A stretch of DNA of 8,893 nt from Nitrososphaerales archaeon TH5896 (lineage in GTDB: Archaea > Thermoproteota > Nitrososphaeria > Nitrososphaerales > Nitrososphaeraceae): positions 1 to 8,893 of the forward strand of contig JAATVP010000176.1 of assembly GCA_014523625.1 (NCBI GenBank). Reading direction: 5' to 3'. The notes beneath the pieces were generated by a model that saw nothing but the letters and a program-made list of their open reading frames with translations, had not been told where the DNA came from and made no database searches. The translations under genes and the position numbers were made by a program. Each line of letters opens with the position of its first letter. Position 1 is the first letter of the stretch. Positions 1 through 6,309 of this stretch are shown here, one piece after another.

Positions 1-821
1 ACATCACACAGATAGAGCAGGAGAGATATGAATAATTCGAATTACGTCAATTAGTTTGGAGGCGCTGTATATAGCTGAACCTTCTCTGATGGGATAAACT
101 TCATTTAAATGATAGCGAGTAGGAGTAACGACTTTAAGGTTCAACATCAATTCAAAGACGGAACTTTTTGCTAGTTTTCATTAGGAAAACTATTCTTCTG
201 ATAGGAATGCGAAAATTCATCATGTTTTTGAGCTAGAATTGAAAATATAGAGAAGAGATAAAACTTGCAAAAAAACTAAAGCAATTTGCAGATCCTGATA
301 ACTCAGAGATCAGTTCTAGGTATTTTAGTATGCAATTCATATTTTGGCGTCTTCAAGATAAGAGGGAATATTTGGCTAACTTGAAATGAAATAAGTAAGC
401 AATTGAGAAAACAACTCATTGCTCAACCACTGGGAAAGGCACCACTCAACAGAAGTGACAAGACCACAAGAAGCAGATTCATATATAATCGCAGTAGACA
501 TTCATACCTAAAGATGATATGCCACAAAAGAAATGAAAAATTGACTCTATAACATTAGAGTATATCGTAATAAAATGTTGTACTTCACATATTATTCTCC
601 TAGCTTCAATGGTGAAAAATGGGTTTCCGAGTTATTGTTGAAACGCTTGACTAGAATTATAATGTGATGTGTTGGATAGACCTGCTACAGATTTGACTTT
701 ATTGTTGCGTCTATAAATCTGCCGAGAATCATTCAGTTTAGCTGTAACCAGATTGAAAATTCATCGATCACATGCTTTACGCTTAATAAGTATGACTGCT
801 TTCCCATATTAGTAGTACTCC
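1..821. other. Left-hand stretch without a convincing gene
   Basis: No reading frame of 60 codons or more with a start codon lies here on either strand. The one stretch that reads like protein is 243-389 (+): 48 open codons rich in Lys/Glu and aromatic residues (contains AKKLKQFADPDNSEISSRYF), ending at TGA 387-389. It has no ATG near its upstream end and is preceded by in-frame stops at about 234-242. A 24-codon frame (MGKQSYLLSVKHV...) lies on the minus strand near 740-810. In DNA this AT-rich, such pieces arise often by chance, so they are at best gene remnants. No tRNA T-arm or rRNA segment was seen. The last 40 bases hold the probable promoter of the radical SAM gene (TTAATAAG, about 783-790). 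Confidence 0.5.
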
Positions 822-1811
822 ATGATTAATCTAATTTATGACAGTTGCATAATTGATCGGGTTCATGAGATGGCCATTGGTTTTAATATTTTCACCAGAT
901 ATGCAAGCATCAAGCTACTCCATGCAAAACCAGCCCTATTTGGTTCAGCAGACATCATAAACGTATGCAATCTGCATTGTACACACTGCTATTGGTGGTT
1001 AAACAGAAAAAATAATGAAAAGGATGGACTGAGTTCTGAAGAGTGGAGAAAGATAATAAGAAACACTTTCAAGAAACTAAGAATTCCTATAGTGACCTTG
1101 GTTGGTGGAGAACCAACACTTAGGCCTGACATTATCGAAACCTTTTGCGAAGAAATGCCCAAACGAGTTTGTGTAGTAACGAATGCTACTTACCCTTTGA
1201 AAAGATTCAAGAATCTATACTTTTATTGGGTCTCCATTGATGGTACCGAAAGAATTCATGATAATATCCGAGGTAAGGGGACATATGCAAAAACCAAGCA
1301 GAATATACTAGATTATATCGATGGATCAAAGAACCGAGGCAAACCAGCATGGAAAGACATATGGATAGCAATGACTATTAATTCATTAAATTATCATACT
1401 GTTACCGATTTGGTGGAAGAATGGCATGGAACAGTACACAAAATAGCGTTCCAATTTCATACCCCGTTTATCAATAATGACTCATTGTGGCTACCTTTTG
1501 GAGATAAAAGAGACAAAGTAGTAGATAATCTCGTTGATTTGAGGAAACGGTTTCCTAAGTTTGTAGTAAATGGGGAGAAACAATTATCGTTGATGAGAGG
1601 TAATTGGGGAGGTACAGGCACCACACCTATGCAGTGTCCTTCGTGGGCAATCCTATCTTTGGATCACTTGGGACGAGTTAAGCAGCCATGTTGTATTGGA
1701 AGCTCTGATACTAAAAATGGATTAAAGCCAATATGCGAACGTTGTGGACTTGGTTGCTACTCTGTACTGGTTGCAAATGGAATAAAGGGAAATAATGTAA
1801 TGCGGACCTGA
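822..1811 (+). CDS. Radical SAM protein with Cys-rich (SPASM-like) C-terminus
   Basis: Radical SAM enzymes use a [4Fe-4S] cluster to cleave S-adenosylmethionine and start radical chemistry. Seen: the CX3CX2C motif CNLHCTHC at residues 49-56, a glycine-rich SAM-binding motif GGEPTLRPD at 95-103, and SID at 138-140, in the order expected for a partial TIM barrel. The C-terminal part has C272, the pair C290/C291 and a CX2CX3C cluster (C305, C308, C312), which suggests an auxiliary Fe-S cluster of SPASM/twitch type, as in enzymes acting on peptides or other large substrates. There is no B12-binding domain. Substrate unknown. ATG 822 is the first in-frame start, but Met17 (870, MAIGFNIF) may be the true one: the first 16 residues look less conserved in character, and a weak TATA-like TAATTTATG lies about 35 nt before it. 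Gene stands alone, with an oligo-T terminator downstream. Family assignment is firm; function is not. Confidence 0.92.
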   Translation: MINLIYDSCIIDRVHEMAIGFNIFTRYASIKLLHAKPALFGSADIINVCNLHCTHCYWWLNRKNNEKDGLSSEEWRKIIRNTFKKLRIPIVTLVGGEPTLRPDIIETFCEEMPKRVCVVTNATYPLKRFKNLYFYWVSIDGTERIHDNIRGKGTYAKTKQNILDYIDGSKNRGKPAWKDIWIAMTINSLNYHTVTDLVEEWHGTVHKIAFQFHTPFINNDSLWLPFGDKRDKVVDNLVDLRKRFPKFVVNGEKQLSLMRGNWGGTGTTPMQCPSWAILSLDHLGRVKQPCCIGSSDTKNGLKPICERCGLGCYSVLVANGIKGNNVMRT

Positions 1812-1865
1812 CATTAAATAAATGAACATGACATCGAAGAAATAAGAATGTCTAATGCTACTTGC

Positions 1866-1880
1866 TTTTTGGTTTTCTTT
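1866..1880 (+). terminator. Oligo-T terminator after the radical SAM gene
   Basis: Three T-runs (TTTTT, TTTT, TTT) separated by GG and C lie about 55 bases after the stop codon. Archaeal RNA polymerase terminates at runs of T in the coding strand without needing a hairpin. No strong stem precedes it. Confidence 0.5.
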
Positions 1881-1957
1881 AAACATTGTAAGCTATTTCT
1901 TGAATTTTCCCTTGTTCCCTAGAAGACGACTCCTGCTACGATGATTTATCATTTACA

Positions 1958-2005
1958 AATTACCTTACTAAATAGAGTCTGAATTACCTTACTAAATAGA
2001 GTCTG
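1958..2005. repeat. Exact 24-bp tandem duplication
   Basis: Two directly adjacent, identical 24-bp units (1958-1981 and 1982-2005) begin AATTACCTTA and end GAGTCTG. They lie in the gene-free interval between the radical SAM gene and the 3' end of the glycosyltransferase gene. Only two copies are present and there are no spacers, so this is not CRISPR. Replication slippage is the simplest origin. The rest of the interval 1812-2154 shows no gene on either strand. Confidence 0.9.
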
Positions 2006-2154
2006 AGCTGTTCAAACGACTGCTGGGTTGTTGCTATACTTATTAAGACTAATCGCATACAGCATTAGGTGCTCATATTATGGTGTCTGCTCACCTTACA
2101 ATATATTATAAACCATAGTCTAATTACCGGACGATACTCGACCCAACTTTTGTG

Positions 2155-2332
2155 TCAGAAACGTTTAGCACATTCTAGTGCTAGTTTCATAGATATGCCG
2201 AATATTACAGTTTTGTGCATGACATTTGCATTTAAATAAGCAAAGCCTGCGATAAACTGGTTTGTTAATGGTCGAAGATTTTTGAAGTAATGATAAGTAA
2301 TTTTACAATCTTCTTTGACCGAATATCTTTTT
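2155..2332 (-). pseudogene. Possible out-of-frame C-terminal continuation of the glycosyltransferase
   Basis: At the run of five A in the coding sense (plus-strand T-run 2328-2332), removing one base would let the glycosyltransferase read on from ...GERAARK into RYSVKEDCKITYHYFKNLRP and on to a stop at 2155-2157. The added 56 or so residues read like a real protein: basic-aromatic, then a hydrophobic stretch (FIAGFAYL, VIFGISMKLAL) of the sort found at the C-termini of many family 2 glycosyltransferases. Against this, the in-frame ending ...KKIFGQRRL is itself an acceptable C-terminus, and the 250-codon frame is complete. It may be a true frameshift, a sequencing error, or chance. Confidence 0.35.
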
Positions 2333-3016
2333 ACGTGCTGCACGTTCCCCTTCCAAAAGAATACTTTGATATTGTACACTCCTTTCTAAGTAGTGATGAG
2401 TTCTGAGATCGTCGTCGTTGTATAAAGTTATACCATGAATCTCAGAAGAATATTTTCCAGTCGTAAAATTTCTTGATAGATTGTCGATATCCACCATGTT
2501 GCAATGGATGGACTGATATCTTAGCTTTCCTGGTTTGTAGAATATTCGTTCAATGTACCTTTCTCTAATGAAATTTGGTTTTTCGAAATGCTTCTCAAAA
2601 ATTTTAACTCCATAAACATCGGGAGTATCTCCATCACGACGACCACTATTTATTTTTGAATTGCGTAATTTATCTAGATTAAATAGAAACTCCACCTCAT
2701 TTACGACGGCGAACTCGTCTGAGTCAATGACAAGAAGGAAGTCTATATTCTTATCGCCAGCAAATTCGAGATACTTATTTCTTTTCTCAATCTCTGTGAG
2801 GTTAGGGTAGCAGTAATATGCTGAATTTGAAAATGATTCTACTACATCTCTTGAATTATCACTGCTAATATCATGGTCATCTTCGAAATATCTAAATTTT
2901 CCGTCAATGACAATCATTAGGTCCACGTACTCATGAATGGAATTCATGCATCGTTGTAGTCCTCTTTCATCGTCAAATGATATGATTCCAGCTGCAATCC
3001 TCCTATTTTCTTTCAT
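2303..3016 (-). CDS. Glycosyltransferase family 2-like (GT-A fold) protein
   Basis: Probably transfers a sugar from a nucleotide-sugar donor in the cytoplasm, for glycan, glycolipid or glycoprotein synthesis; the acceptor cannot be told. Counting from Met at 3016 (237 residues): N-terminal strand and nucleotide-binding start RRIAAGIISF (5-14) with ERGLQRCMNSI (17-27), strand MIVIDG (34-39), and the DXD-type metal/nucleotide motif FLLVIDSDEF (93-102, D98-S-D100-E101). The C-terminal part has HGITLYNDDDLRTHHYLER (194-212), a segment seen in related glycosyltransferases. No membrane segment or signal peptide. The frame opens upstream at a GTG (3055), but a TATA box (CATATAAG, minus strand 3062-3055) overlaps that codon, so transcription should begin near 3035 and the ATG at 3016 is preferred. 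Divergent from the zinc-ribbon gene. The C-terminus may be truncated by a frameshift (see 2155-2332). Confidence 0.8.
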   Translation of the reverse strand: MKENRRIAAGIISFDDERGLQRCMNSIHEYVDLMIVIDGKFRYFEDDHDISSDNSRDVVESFSNSAYYCYPNLTEIEKRNKYLEFAGDKNIDFLLVIDSDEFAVVNEVEFLFNLDKLRNSKINSGRRDGDTPDVYGVKIFEKHFEKPNFIRERYIERIFYKPGKLRYQSIHCNMVDIDNLSRNFTTGKYSSEIHGITLYNDDDLRTHHYLERSVQYQSILLEGERAARKKIFGQRRL

Positions 3017-3054
3017 CCTATCAATAACCGTTCCAACAGAAATGTAGATCACCA

Positions 3055-3070
3055 CTTATATGAGGATATA
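3055..3070. promoter_or_regulatory. Compact divergent TATA region
   Basis: CTTATATG at 3055-3062 is nearly symmetrical and reads as CTTATATG rightwards and CATATAAG leftwards. A second TATA-like GATATAG follows at 3065-3071. Rightwards, CTTATATG lies 32 nt before the GTG of the zinc-ribbon gene. Leftwards, it lies 46 nt before the ATG of the glycosyltransferase. Only about 70 bp separate the two starts. Confidence 0.5.
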
Positions 3071-3086
3071 GCCGAGGGGATGACTA

Positions 3087-3317
3087 GTGGCATGCAAAGG
3101 TATCTGCGTTAATCATAAAGCGTTGAGACCTCATGGGACTGAGATTAGTAGATATGCCAAAGGACAAAAGAGGTGTCAGATTTGCTGTGTGTTTGTCGTT
3201 TGGGGTGGCCTGCACTGTCCTTGTTGTGGAACTAGACTGAGACTAAAACCACGAATTATGAGATTAAAACAGAGATTAAATGCTAACCTTCATGAAGGTA
3301 TAGCGAAACGGTACTAG
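3087..3317 (+). CDS. Small zinc-ribbon protein, thaumarchaeal type
   Basis: A 76-residue, strongly basic protein. Cysteines at 3, 7, 30, 33, 34, 44, 46 and 47 include two knuckles, CQIC (30-33) and CPCC (44-47), 10 residues apart, as in a zinc ribbon. The opening MACKGICVNHKA and the segment GQKRCQIC...HCPCCG.RLR.KPR match my memory of a short conserved protein found across Nitrososphaeria with no assigned function. The basic tail (RLRLKPRIMRLKQRL) suggests nucleic-acid contact, which is inference. The start is GTG: the MACKGIC opening fits the family, and a GAGGGG sequence (3074-3079) stands 7 nt before it. The alternative ATG at 3092 is out of frame. Divergent from the glycosyltransferase gene; no partner downstream in the same unit. 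Confidence 0.85.
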   Translation: MACKGICVNHKALRPHGTEISRYAKGQKRCQICCVFVVWGGLHCPCCGTRLRLKPRIMRLKQRLNANLHEGIAKRY

Positions 3318-3524
3318 TTCTTATGGTGACCCAGCTTCATTGGCGAATCCTTTCTGCCATGAAGAATTTCCCCTCAATGGGGTATCTTATTCCACTTATA
3401 GTCACGATCCAATCGCGTCTCTCGATCTTGCCATGCTGATGACGTCACCATCATCTTCTCCATAAAACAACGACAATATCAGCAGAAGCAGCGGGAATAC
3501 TAGACTTCTTAAGTGATGGATGCT

Positions 3525-3530
3525 AAGGAG
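3525..3530 (+). promoter_or_regulatory. Ribosome-binding site AAGGAG
   Basis: AAGGAG lies 5 nt before the ATG at 3536. It is one of few clear Shine-Dalgarno sites in the window and is the main support for calling the 57-residue gene. Confidence 0.6.
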
Positions 3531-3535
3531 TATTA

Positions 3536-3709
3536 ATGACATATTTTCAATCAAGGTCACGGGATGGACCATCGAATCCTAAGAATGGATATCAGAGAAT
3601 AGTAACAAATTATGAGGGGGTCAACCACCTACAAGTTTTTATGAATGGGAGTTGGAGGCATGATTATAGGTGTAAGGAGCATACTAACAAGGATTGCAGG
3701 ACAAAATAG
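3536..3709 (+). CDS. Hypothetical 57-residue protein with C-X2-H-X4-C end
   Basis: I do not recognise a family. The reading frame starts at ATG with AAGGAG 5 nt upstream and ends at TAG 3707-3709. The protein is hydrophilic and basic: MTYFQSRSRDGPSNPK, then GYQRIVTNYEGVNHLQVFMNG with alternating hydrophobic residues typical of beta strands, then SWRHDYRCKEHTNKDCRTK. C46, H49 and C54 could bind a metal, or two molecules could share one ion; this is inference. It is soluble, with no membrane segment. The composition and the ribosome-binding site argue for a real gene, but a frame of this length is expected by chance a few times in a window like this. It follows the zinc-ribbon gene on the same strand after 218 bp and probably has its own transcript. 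Confidence 0.5.
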   Translation: MTYFQSRSRDGPSNPKNGYQRIVTNYEGVNHLQVFMNGSWRHDYRCKEHTNKDCRTK

Positions 3710-4116
3710 ATATCTATCTGCAAACATAAGCCAAGGAAGGCAGCAAACTTAATGCTACCTCTGCTTCCAAACTGTCGCCGGTCCGGGTAGGAATAAAAGG
3801 ATTGGAATACCGCTAGAAACGATTCATTGCAATGAGGCGAGATAAGCAAACTCACGTGGTTATTTTCTCAGGTTACACTTCAGGCAGTAGAATGCATAGA
3901 ATTTAATAATTAATTTTCTATGTATGATAACCAGAAGATAATCGTAAAGAAATTCTTAGGCTATTATTTTATCGTACTACTGCCATTCAGGAATTAATTT
4001 GGGATAGACCGTTATAATAGATGAGCCTAGGTATTCTAATATACTATGATATAGCTTGCGCAGAAATGTCTTCTGACGCCGGATTTATTGACAGATCTTT
4101 TAAGATTTTGCCAATG
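3710..4116. other. Gene-free interval upstream of the VOC gene
   Basis: I see no supported gene here. Minus-strand frame 3664-3855 is antisense to the 57-residue gene and has odd composition. Plus-strand frame 4021-4314 overlaps the VOC gene in another frame and lacks coding character. The interval contains the foldback sequence described at 3883-3984. Confidence 0.5.
3883..3984. repeat. Foldback sequence with nested inverted repeats
   Basis: Outer 8-bp arms GGCAGTAG (3883-3890) and CTACTGCC (3977-3984) are perfect inverted copies. Just inside the left arm, ATGCATAGAA (3892-3901) pairs with TTCTATGTAT (3916-3925) at 9 of 10 positions around a 14-base AT-only loop. TTCAGG occurs at both outer edges (3879-3884 and 3986-3991), which could be a target-site duplication. 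This could be a small non-autonomous element (MITE-like), a structured RNA, or chance in AT-rich DNA. No transposase accompanies it. Confidence 0.4.
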
Positions 4117-4117
4117 C

Positions 4118-4127
4118 AATATATATT
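4118..4127 (+). promoter_or_regulatory. TATA box of the VOC gene
   Basis: AATATATATT lies about 40 nt before the ATG at 4160, which puts the predicted transcript start only a few bases before the codon. No Shine-Dalgarno sequence precedes the ATG, consistent with a leaderless or very short-leader message. Confidence 0.5.
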
Positions 4128-4159
4128 ACTAATAACTCCAAATTTCGTTTCAGTAAAAG

Positions 4160-5074
4160 ATGTATCTTCAAACGAGGCTTGGAGGACCTGTACTTCGGGT
4201 TATCGATTTGCAGCAAGAACTAGCGTATTACCGAAAATTAGGAATGGAGCCAATAAGGAAATCTCGGGAGAATGGGCACGAGATAATAGAGCTTGTGATT
4301 GGCGCGGAAGATAACTTGGTTTCTGAAATTGATAATTCACCTATTCTGACACTTATACACGATCCAGAGGCTAGCAGACCAAACCACAAATCAGCGGGCT
4401 TGTTTCATTTTGCGATTCTTACTCCTGACAGGAAAAGCCTTGCCTCTACATTTGTATATCTTGAGAATCAAGGGGTTAAGTTCACAGGGTTTGCTGACCA
4501 TCTGGTAAGCGAATCATTGTATCTCCAAGACCCAGAAGACAATGGCATAGAGATCTATTGTGATAGACCAGGTGGAGAATGGCAGTTAGATAAGAATGGA
4601 CATGTCCAAATGGATACAATTGCTCTGAATCTTGAATCATTGCTTTCAGAACTATACCATGTGGATGACAGCATGGTATCAAAAAAATTTTCGAGCCAAT
4701 TAAAACCCTTTCCTAGTGGAGGAACAATTGGACATATTCATTTGAAGGTTACCAATCTTGCTAATTCAACGAACTTCTATCGTGAGATTCTTGGATTTGA
4801 CTTGATGCAAAGTATGCAGGGGGCATCATTCCTTTCAACGATGGGGTATCACCATCGTTTAGCCCTGAATACCTGGCTAAGCCGCGGAGGTAACCCTCTC
4901 AAGGGAACGGAGGCGGGACTTGAACATTTTACTGTTCATATCTCTGACAGAGAGATTTATGAACAACTTTTGACAAGGGTTCATGAATCATCAGCTCATC
5001 CATTAAGCTCAAATGAGATCCTGGTCACGGATCCAGATGGTATTAGAATGATGCTTAACTACAATAGTAAATGA
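4160..5074 (+). CDS. Two-domain VOC protein, catechol-2,3-dioxygenase (CatE)-like
   Basis: The 304-residue protein has four vicinal-oxygen-chelate modules, the layout and length of Bacillus CatE-type extradiol dioxygenases. Signature segments are GLFHFAILTPDRK (80-92), LYLQDPEDNGIEIYCDRPGG (120-139), IGHIHLKVTNL (190-200) and GYHHRLALNTW (229-239). CatE opens catechol rings with Fe(II) or Mn(II); activity on catechol here is inference. Each domain alone lacks a usual ligand: Gly9 stands where module 1 normally has His, and Met298 replaces the module 4 Glu. H83, E131 and H192 remain and could form one 2-His-1-Glu site from modules 2 and 3. ATG 4160 is fixed by an in-frame TAA two codons upstream. 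No ring-hydroxylating or downstream meta-cleavage genes are nearby. A detoxification or general VOC role is equally possible. Confidence 0.88.
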   Translation: MYLQTRLGGPVLRVIDLQQELAYYRKLGMEPIRKSRENGHEIIELVIGAEDNLVSEIDNSPILTLIHDPEASRPNHKSAGLFHFAILTPDRKSLASTFVYLENQGVKFTGFADHLVSESLYLQDPEDNGIEIYCDRPGGEWQLDKNGHVQMDTIALNLESLLSELYHVDDSMVSKKFSSQLKPFPSGGTIGHIHLKVTNLANSTNFYREILGFDLMQSMQGASFLSTMGYHHRLALNTWLSRGGNPLKGTEAGLEHFTVHISDREIYEQLLTRVHESSAHPLSSNEILVTDPDGIRMMLNYNSK

Positions 5075-5250
5075 TCGACTCCGGAAAAAGACTTTTACTA
5101 AGTGGTCCAAACCTACTCGTATGCAGAGGTGGTTTAGAGGAGGAGGTTACTATGGCGCAAGAGACTAGGTAGGCAGCCAAATAAAATTCGCGTGTCCATG
5201 TGAGGGCGTGCGAGGTCGAGGAGCAGATGACCAACGACGAGCGCGAGTAA
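5071..5250 (+). pseudogene. Interrupted small reading frame overlapping the VOC stop codon
   Basis: An ATG at 5071 overlaps the VOC stop as ATGA and opens 33 codons (MIDSGKRLLLSGPNLL...) ending at TAG 5170-5172. In the same frame an ATG at 5152 has a strong ribosome-binding site (GAGGAGG, GGAGGT at 5142-5147) but only six codons follow (MAQETR). After that TAG and a TAA (5182-5184) the frame stays open for 21 codons (NSRVHVRACEVEEQMTNDER) to TAA 5248-5250, three bases before the next gene. The part after 5186 is much richer in G+C than its surroundings. Together this looks like a small gene, translationally coupled to the VOC gene, that has acquired stops. Another frame reads MQRWFRGGGYYGARD and then ACPCEGVRGRGADDQRRARV into the next gene, so the true frame is uncertain. 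Confidence 0.35.
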
Positions 5251-5252
5251 GG

Positions 5253-5450
5253 ATGAATAACAATGAGCTGTCAAGCACGTTTATTATTTCCTATCTCATA
5301 GATGAAAATGGAAAGAAAAGCGGAAAATTATTAATTGAAGAGACTGTTGAGGGGTTATTCTCGCAAACTGATAATGATTGGTATGCTGTTATTGTAGTAG
5401 AGCTCCTTACTAAACAAGGAGTCTGTTCTATAATACTTTTGAACTCTTGA
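5253..5450 (+). CDS. Hypothetical 65-residue protein
   Basis: No family recognised. The protein (MNNNELSSTFIISYLIDENG...) has a hydrophobic strand near 10-15, a charged turn (DENGKKSGK), EETVEGLF, and a second hydrophobic stretch WYAVIVVELL (43-52), which resembles a small alpha/beta domain rather than a membrane protein. The frame is open upstream to a GTG at 5208, but residues there (MRGRGADDQRRARVRM) are Arg-rich and G+C-rich unlike the rest, so the ATG at 5253 is preferred. It lies downstream of the VOC gene on the same strand and may share its transcript. It could be a chance frame. Confidence 0.45.
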   Translation: MNNNELSSTFIISYLIDENGKKSGKLLIEETVEGLFSQTDNDWYAVIVVELLTKQGVCSIILLNS

Positions 5451-5989
5451 ATAAAGCCATGCAGCTGGAAGGCGGAAGCTTAATTTACTTTAATAGAGTT
5501 TGAGGCTAAAGAAACTATCTAAAAAGTTATTTCCAGTACTCACTTTAACATGATGCATTATGTTTGTTAAAGATGATGTGATTCTATTGGTAACAGAACT
5601 GTGGTGTATGAAACTGTAGATTACATATGTAACATTTACGAGCCTCGGTAATTATAACCAATATTGACTTTATTATAGATATGTTGGCAAGTAGATCTCA
5701 AATATAGTAAAGTGAATTAATTCTATGTTCTAGTATTCAAGATCATTCGTTTGCAATTCTGATTTAGAACTTACGGATTCGCAACTTCAAAACTTGAAAA
5801 GGAGATCCTTCACTTCACTCCTGAATTAAGTTAATTTGTTAGAACCCCTCGTATGTGATCTTAAATGAGAGCTTTCTCCACTAGAACGTGCACATGAAGC
5901 CTATGAGCTATTGATTGAGTGGTGGGGCAGGATTTAGAGTTGTCCTTTCAACTGGGCATTGGACAGACATCTCTACTGCCAGCTAGTTA
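5451..5989. other. Gene-free interval of about 540 bp
   Basis: No frame of useful length with a start codon occurs on either strand. A 22-codon piece at 5869-5934 (+) reads ELSPLERAHEAYELLIEWWG and looks protein-like, but it is bounded by TGA 5866-5868 and TAG 5935-5937 with no start, so it can only be a remnant or chance. A T-poor, mixed-sequence stretch precedes the convergent unknown gene at 5990. No RNA gene or long repeat was recognised. Confidence 0.5.
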
Positions 5990-6283
5990 CTAGCCTAACT
6001 TTATTATTTCGTCCCATGTTCCCGTTGCAGAAAGCATATAGTATTTATTGTGACTCCCATGCTCAAACTGTATTACGTCTCCAGCAGTTATGTGAACTCC
6101 AAATAAATTGACAAGAAATTGTAGAAAACTTGGACCAGCCACAATGCTCTTGGATTCCCTCTCCAGAGGTGTATTATAAAATTTTTGTAAACCATTCTCT
6201 AGACCTGATTCACTAATTGCCTCCACTAACTGGGAAAGATCCATGTGTGTTGAGTTTCTCTTGTATATTCTAAGTATAGCCAT
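5990..6283 (-). CDS. Conserved-looking hypothetical protein, 97 residues
   Basis: No family recognised. From Met at 6283 the protein starts MAILRIYKRNSTHMDLSQLV, has a helical segment LSQLVEAISESGLENGLQKFY, and ends with a probable beta-rich part (VHITAGDVIQFEHGSHNKYYMLSATGTW). It has no cysteine, membrane segment or signal peptide, so a small cytoplasmic protein is likely. The frame opens seven codons earlier (ATG 6304), but a strong TATA box (TTTTATATA, minus strand 6318-6310) ends only 6 nt before that codon. Counting 35 nt from the box start gives exactly the ATG at 6283, the same geometry as sufB, so the shorter form, translated from a nearly leaderless message, is preferred. A second TATA-like sequence near 6340-6350 could serve the longer form. 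Confidence 0.65.
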   Translation of the reverse strand: MAILRIYKRNSTHMDLSQLVEAISESGLENGLQKFYNTPLERESKSIVAGPSFLQFLVNLFGVHITAGDVIQFEHGSHNKYYMLSATGTWDEIIKLG

Positions 6284-6309
6284 TTCTAGTAATATCTTCG
6301 ACATTCGTG

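Noticed and set aside
1958..2005. CRISPR-like repeat
   Set aside because: The two units are directly adjacent with no spacer, and there are no cas genes.
3370..3382. CCCC-TCAAT-GGGG hairpin after the zinc-ribbon gene as a terminator
   Set aside because: The stem is only 4 bp, and no T-run follows.
3337..3444. Minus-strand 35-codon stretch reading KIERRDWIVTISGIRYPIEG and onward
   Set aside because: It looks protein-like but has no usable start codon and is bounded by stops. A competing 29-codon frame starting MEKMMVTSSAWQ overlaps it. Too short to support either.
3560..3590. Possible tRNA T-arm (GGACCATCGAATCC)
   Set aside because: The flanking bases do not form the 5-bp T-stem, no anticodon or acceptor stem could be placed, and it lies inside the 57-residue gene.
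3664..3855. 63-codon minus-strand frame
   Set aside because: It overlaps the 57-residue gene antisense, has low-quality hydrophobic/Ser composition, and no promoter or ribosome-binding site was seen.
4021..4314. 97-codon plus-strand frame upstream of and overlapping the VOC gene
   Set aside because: Its second half overlaps the well-supported VOC frame, and its sequence lacks any domain or ribosome-binding site. The VOC TATA box lies inside it.
4482..4682. 66-codon minus-strand frame inside the VOC gene
   Set aside because: Antisense shadow of a firmly identified gene.
5869..5934. 22-codon protein-like piece ELSPLERAHEAYELLIEWWG
   Set aside because: No start codon, stops at both ends, and of a length expected often by chance in AT-rich DNA.
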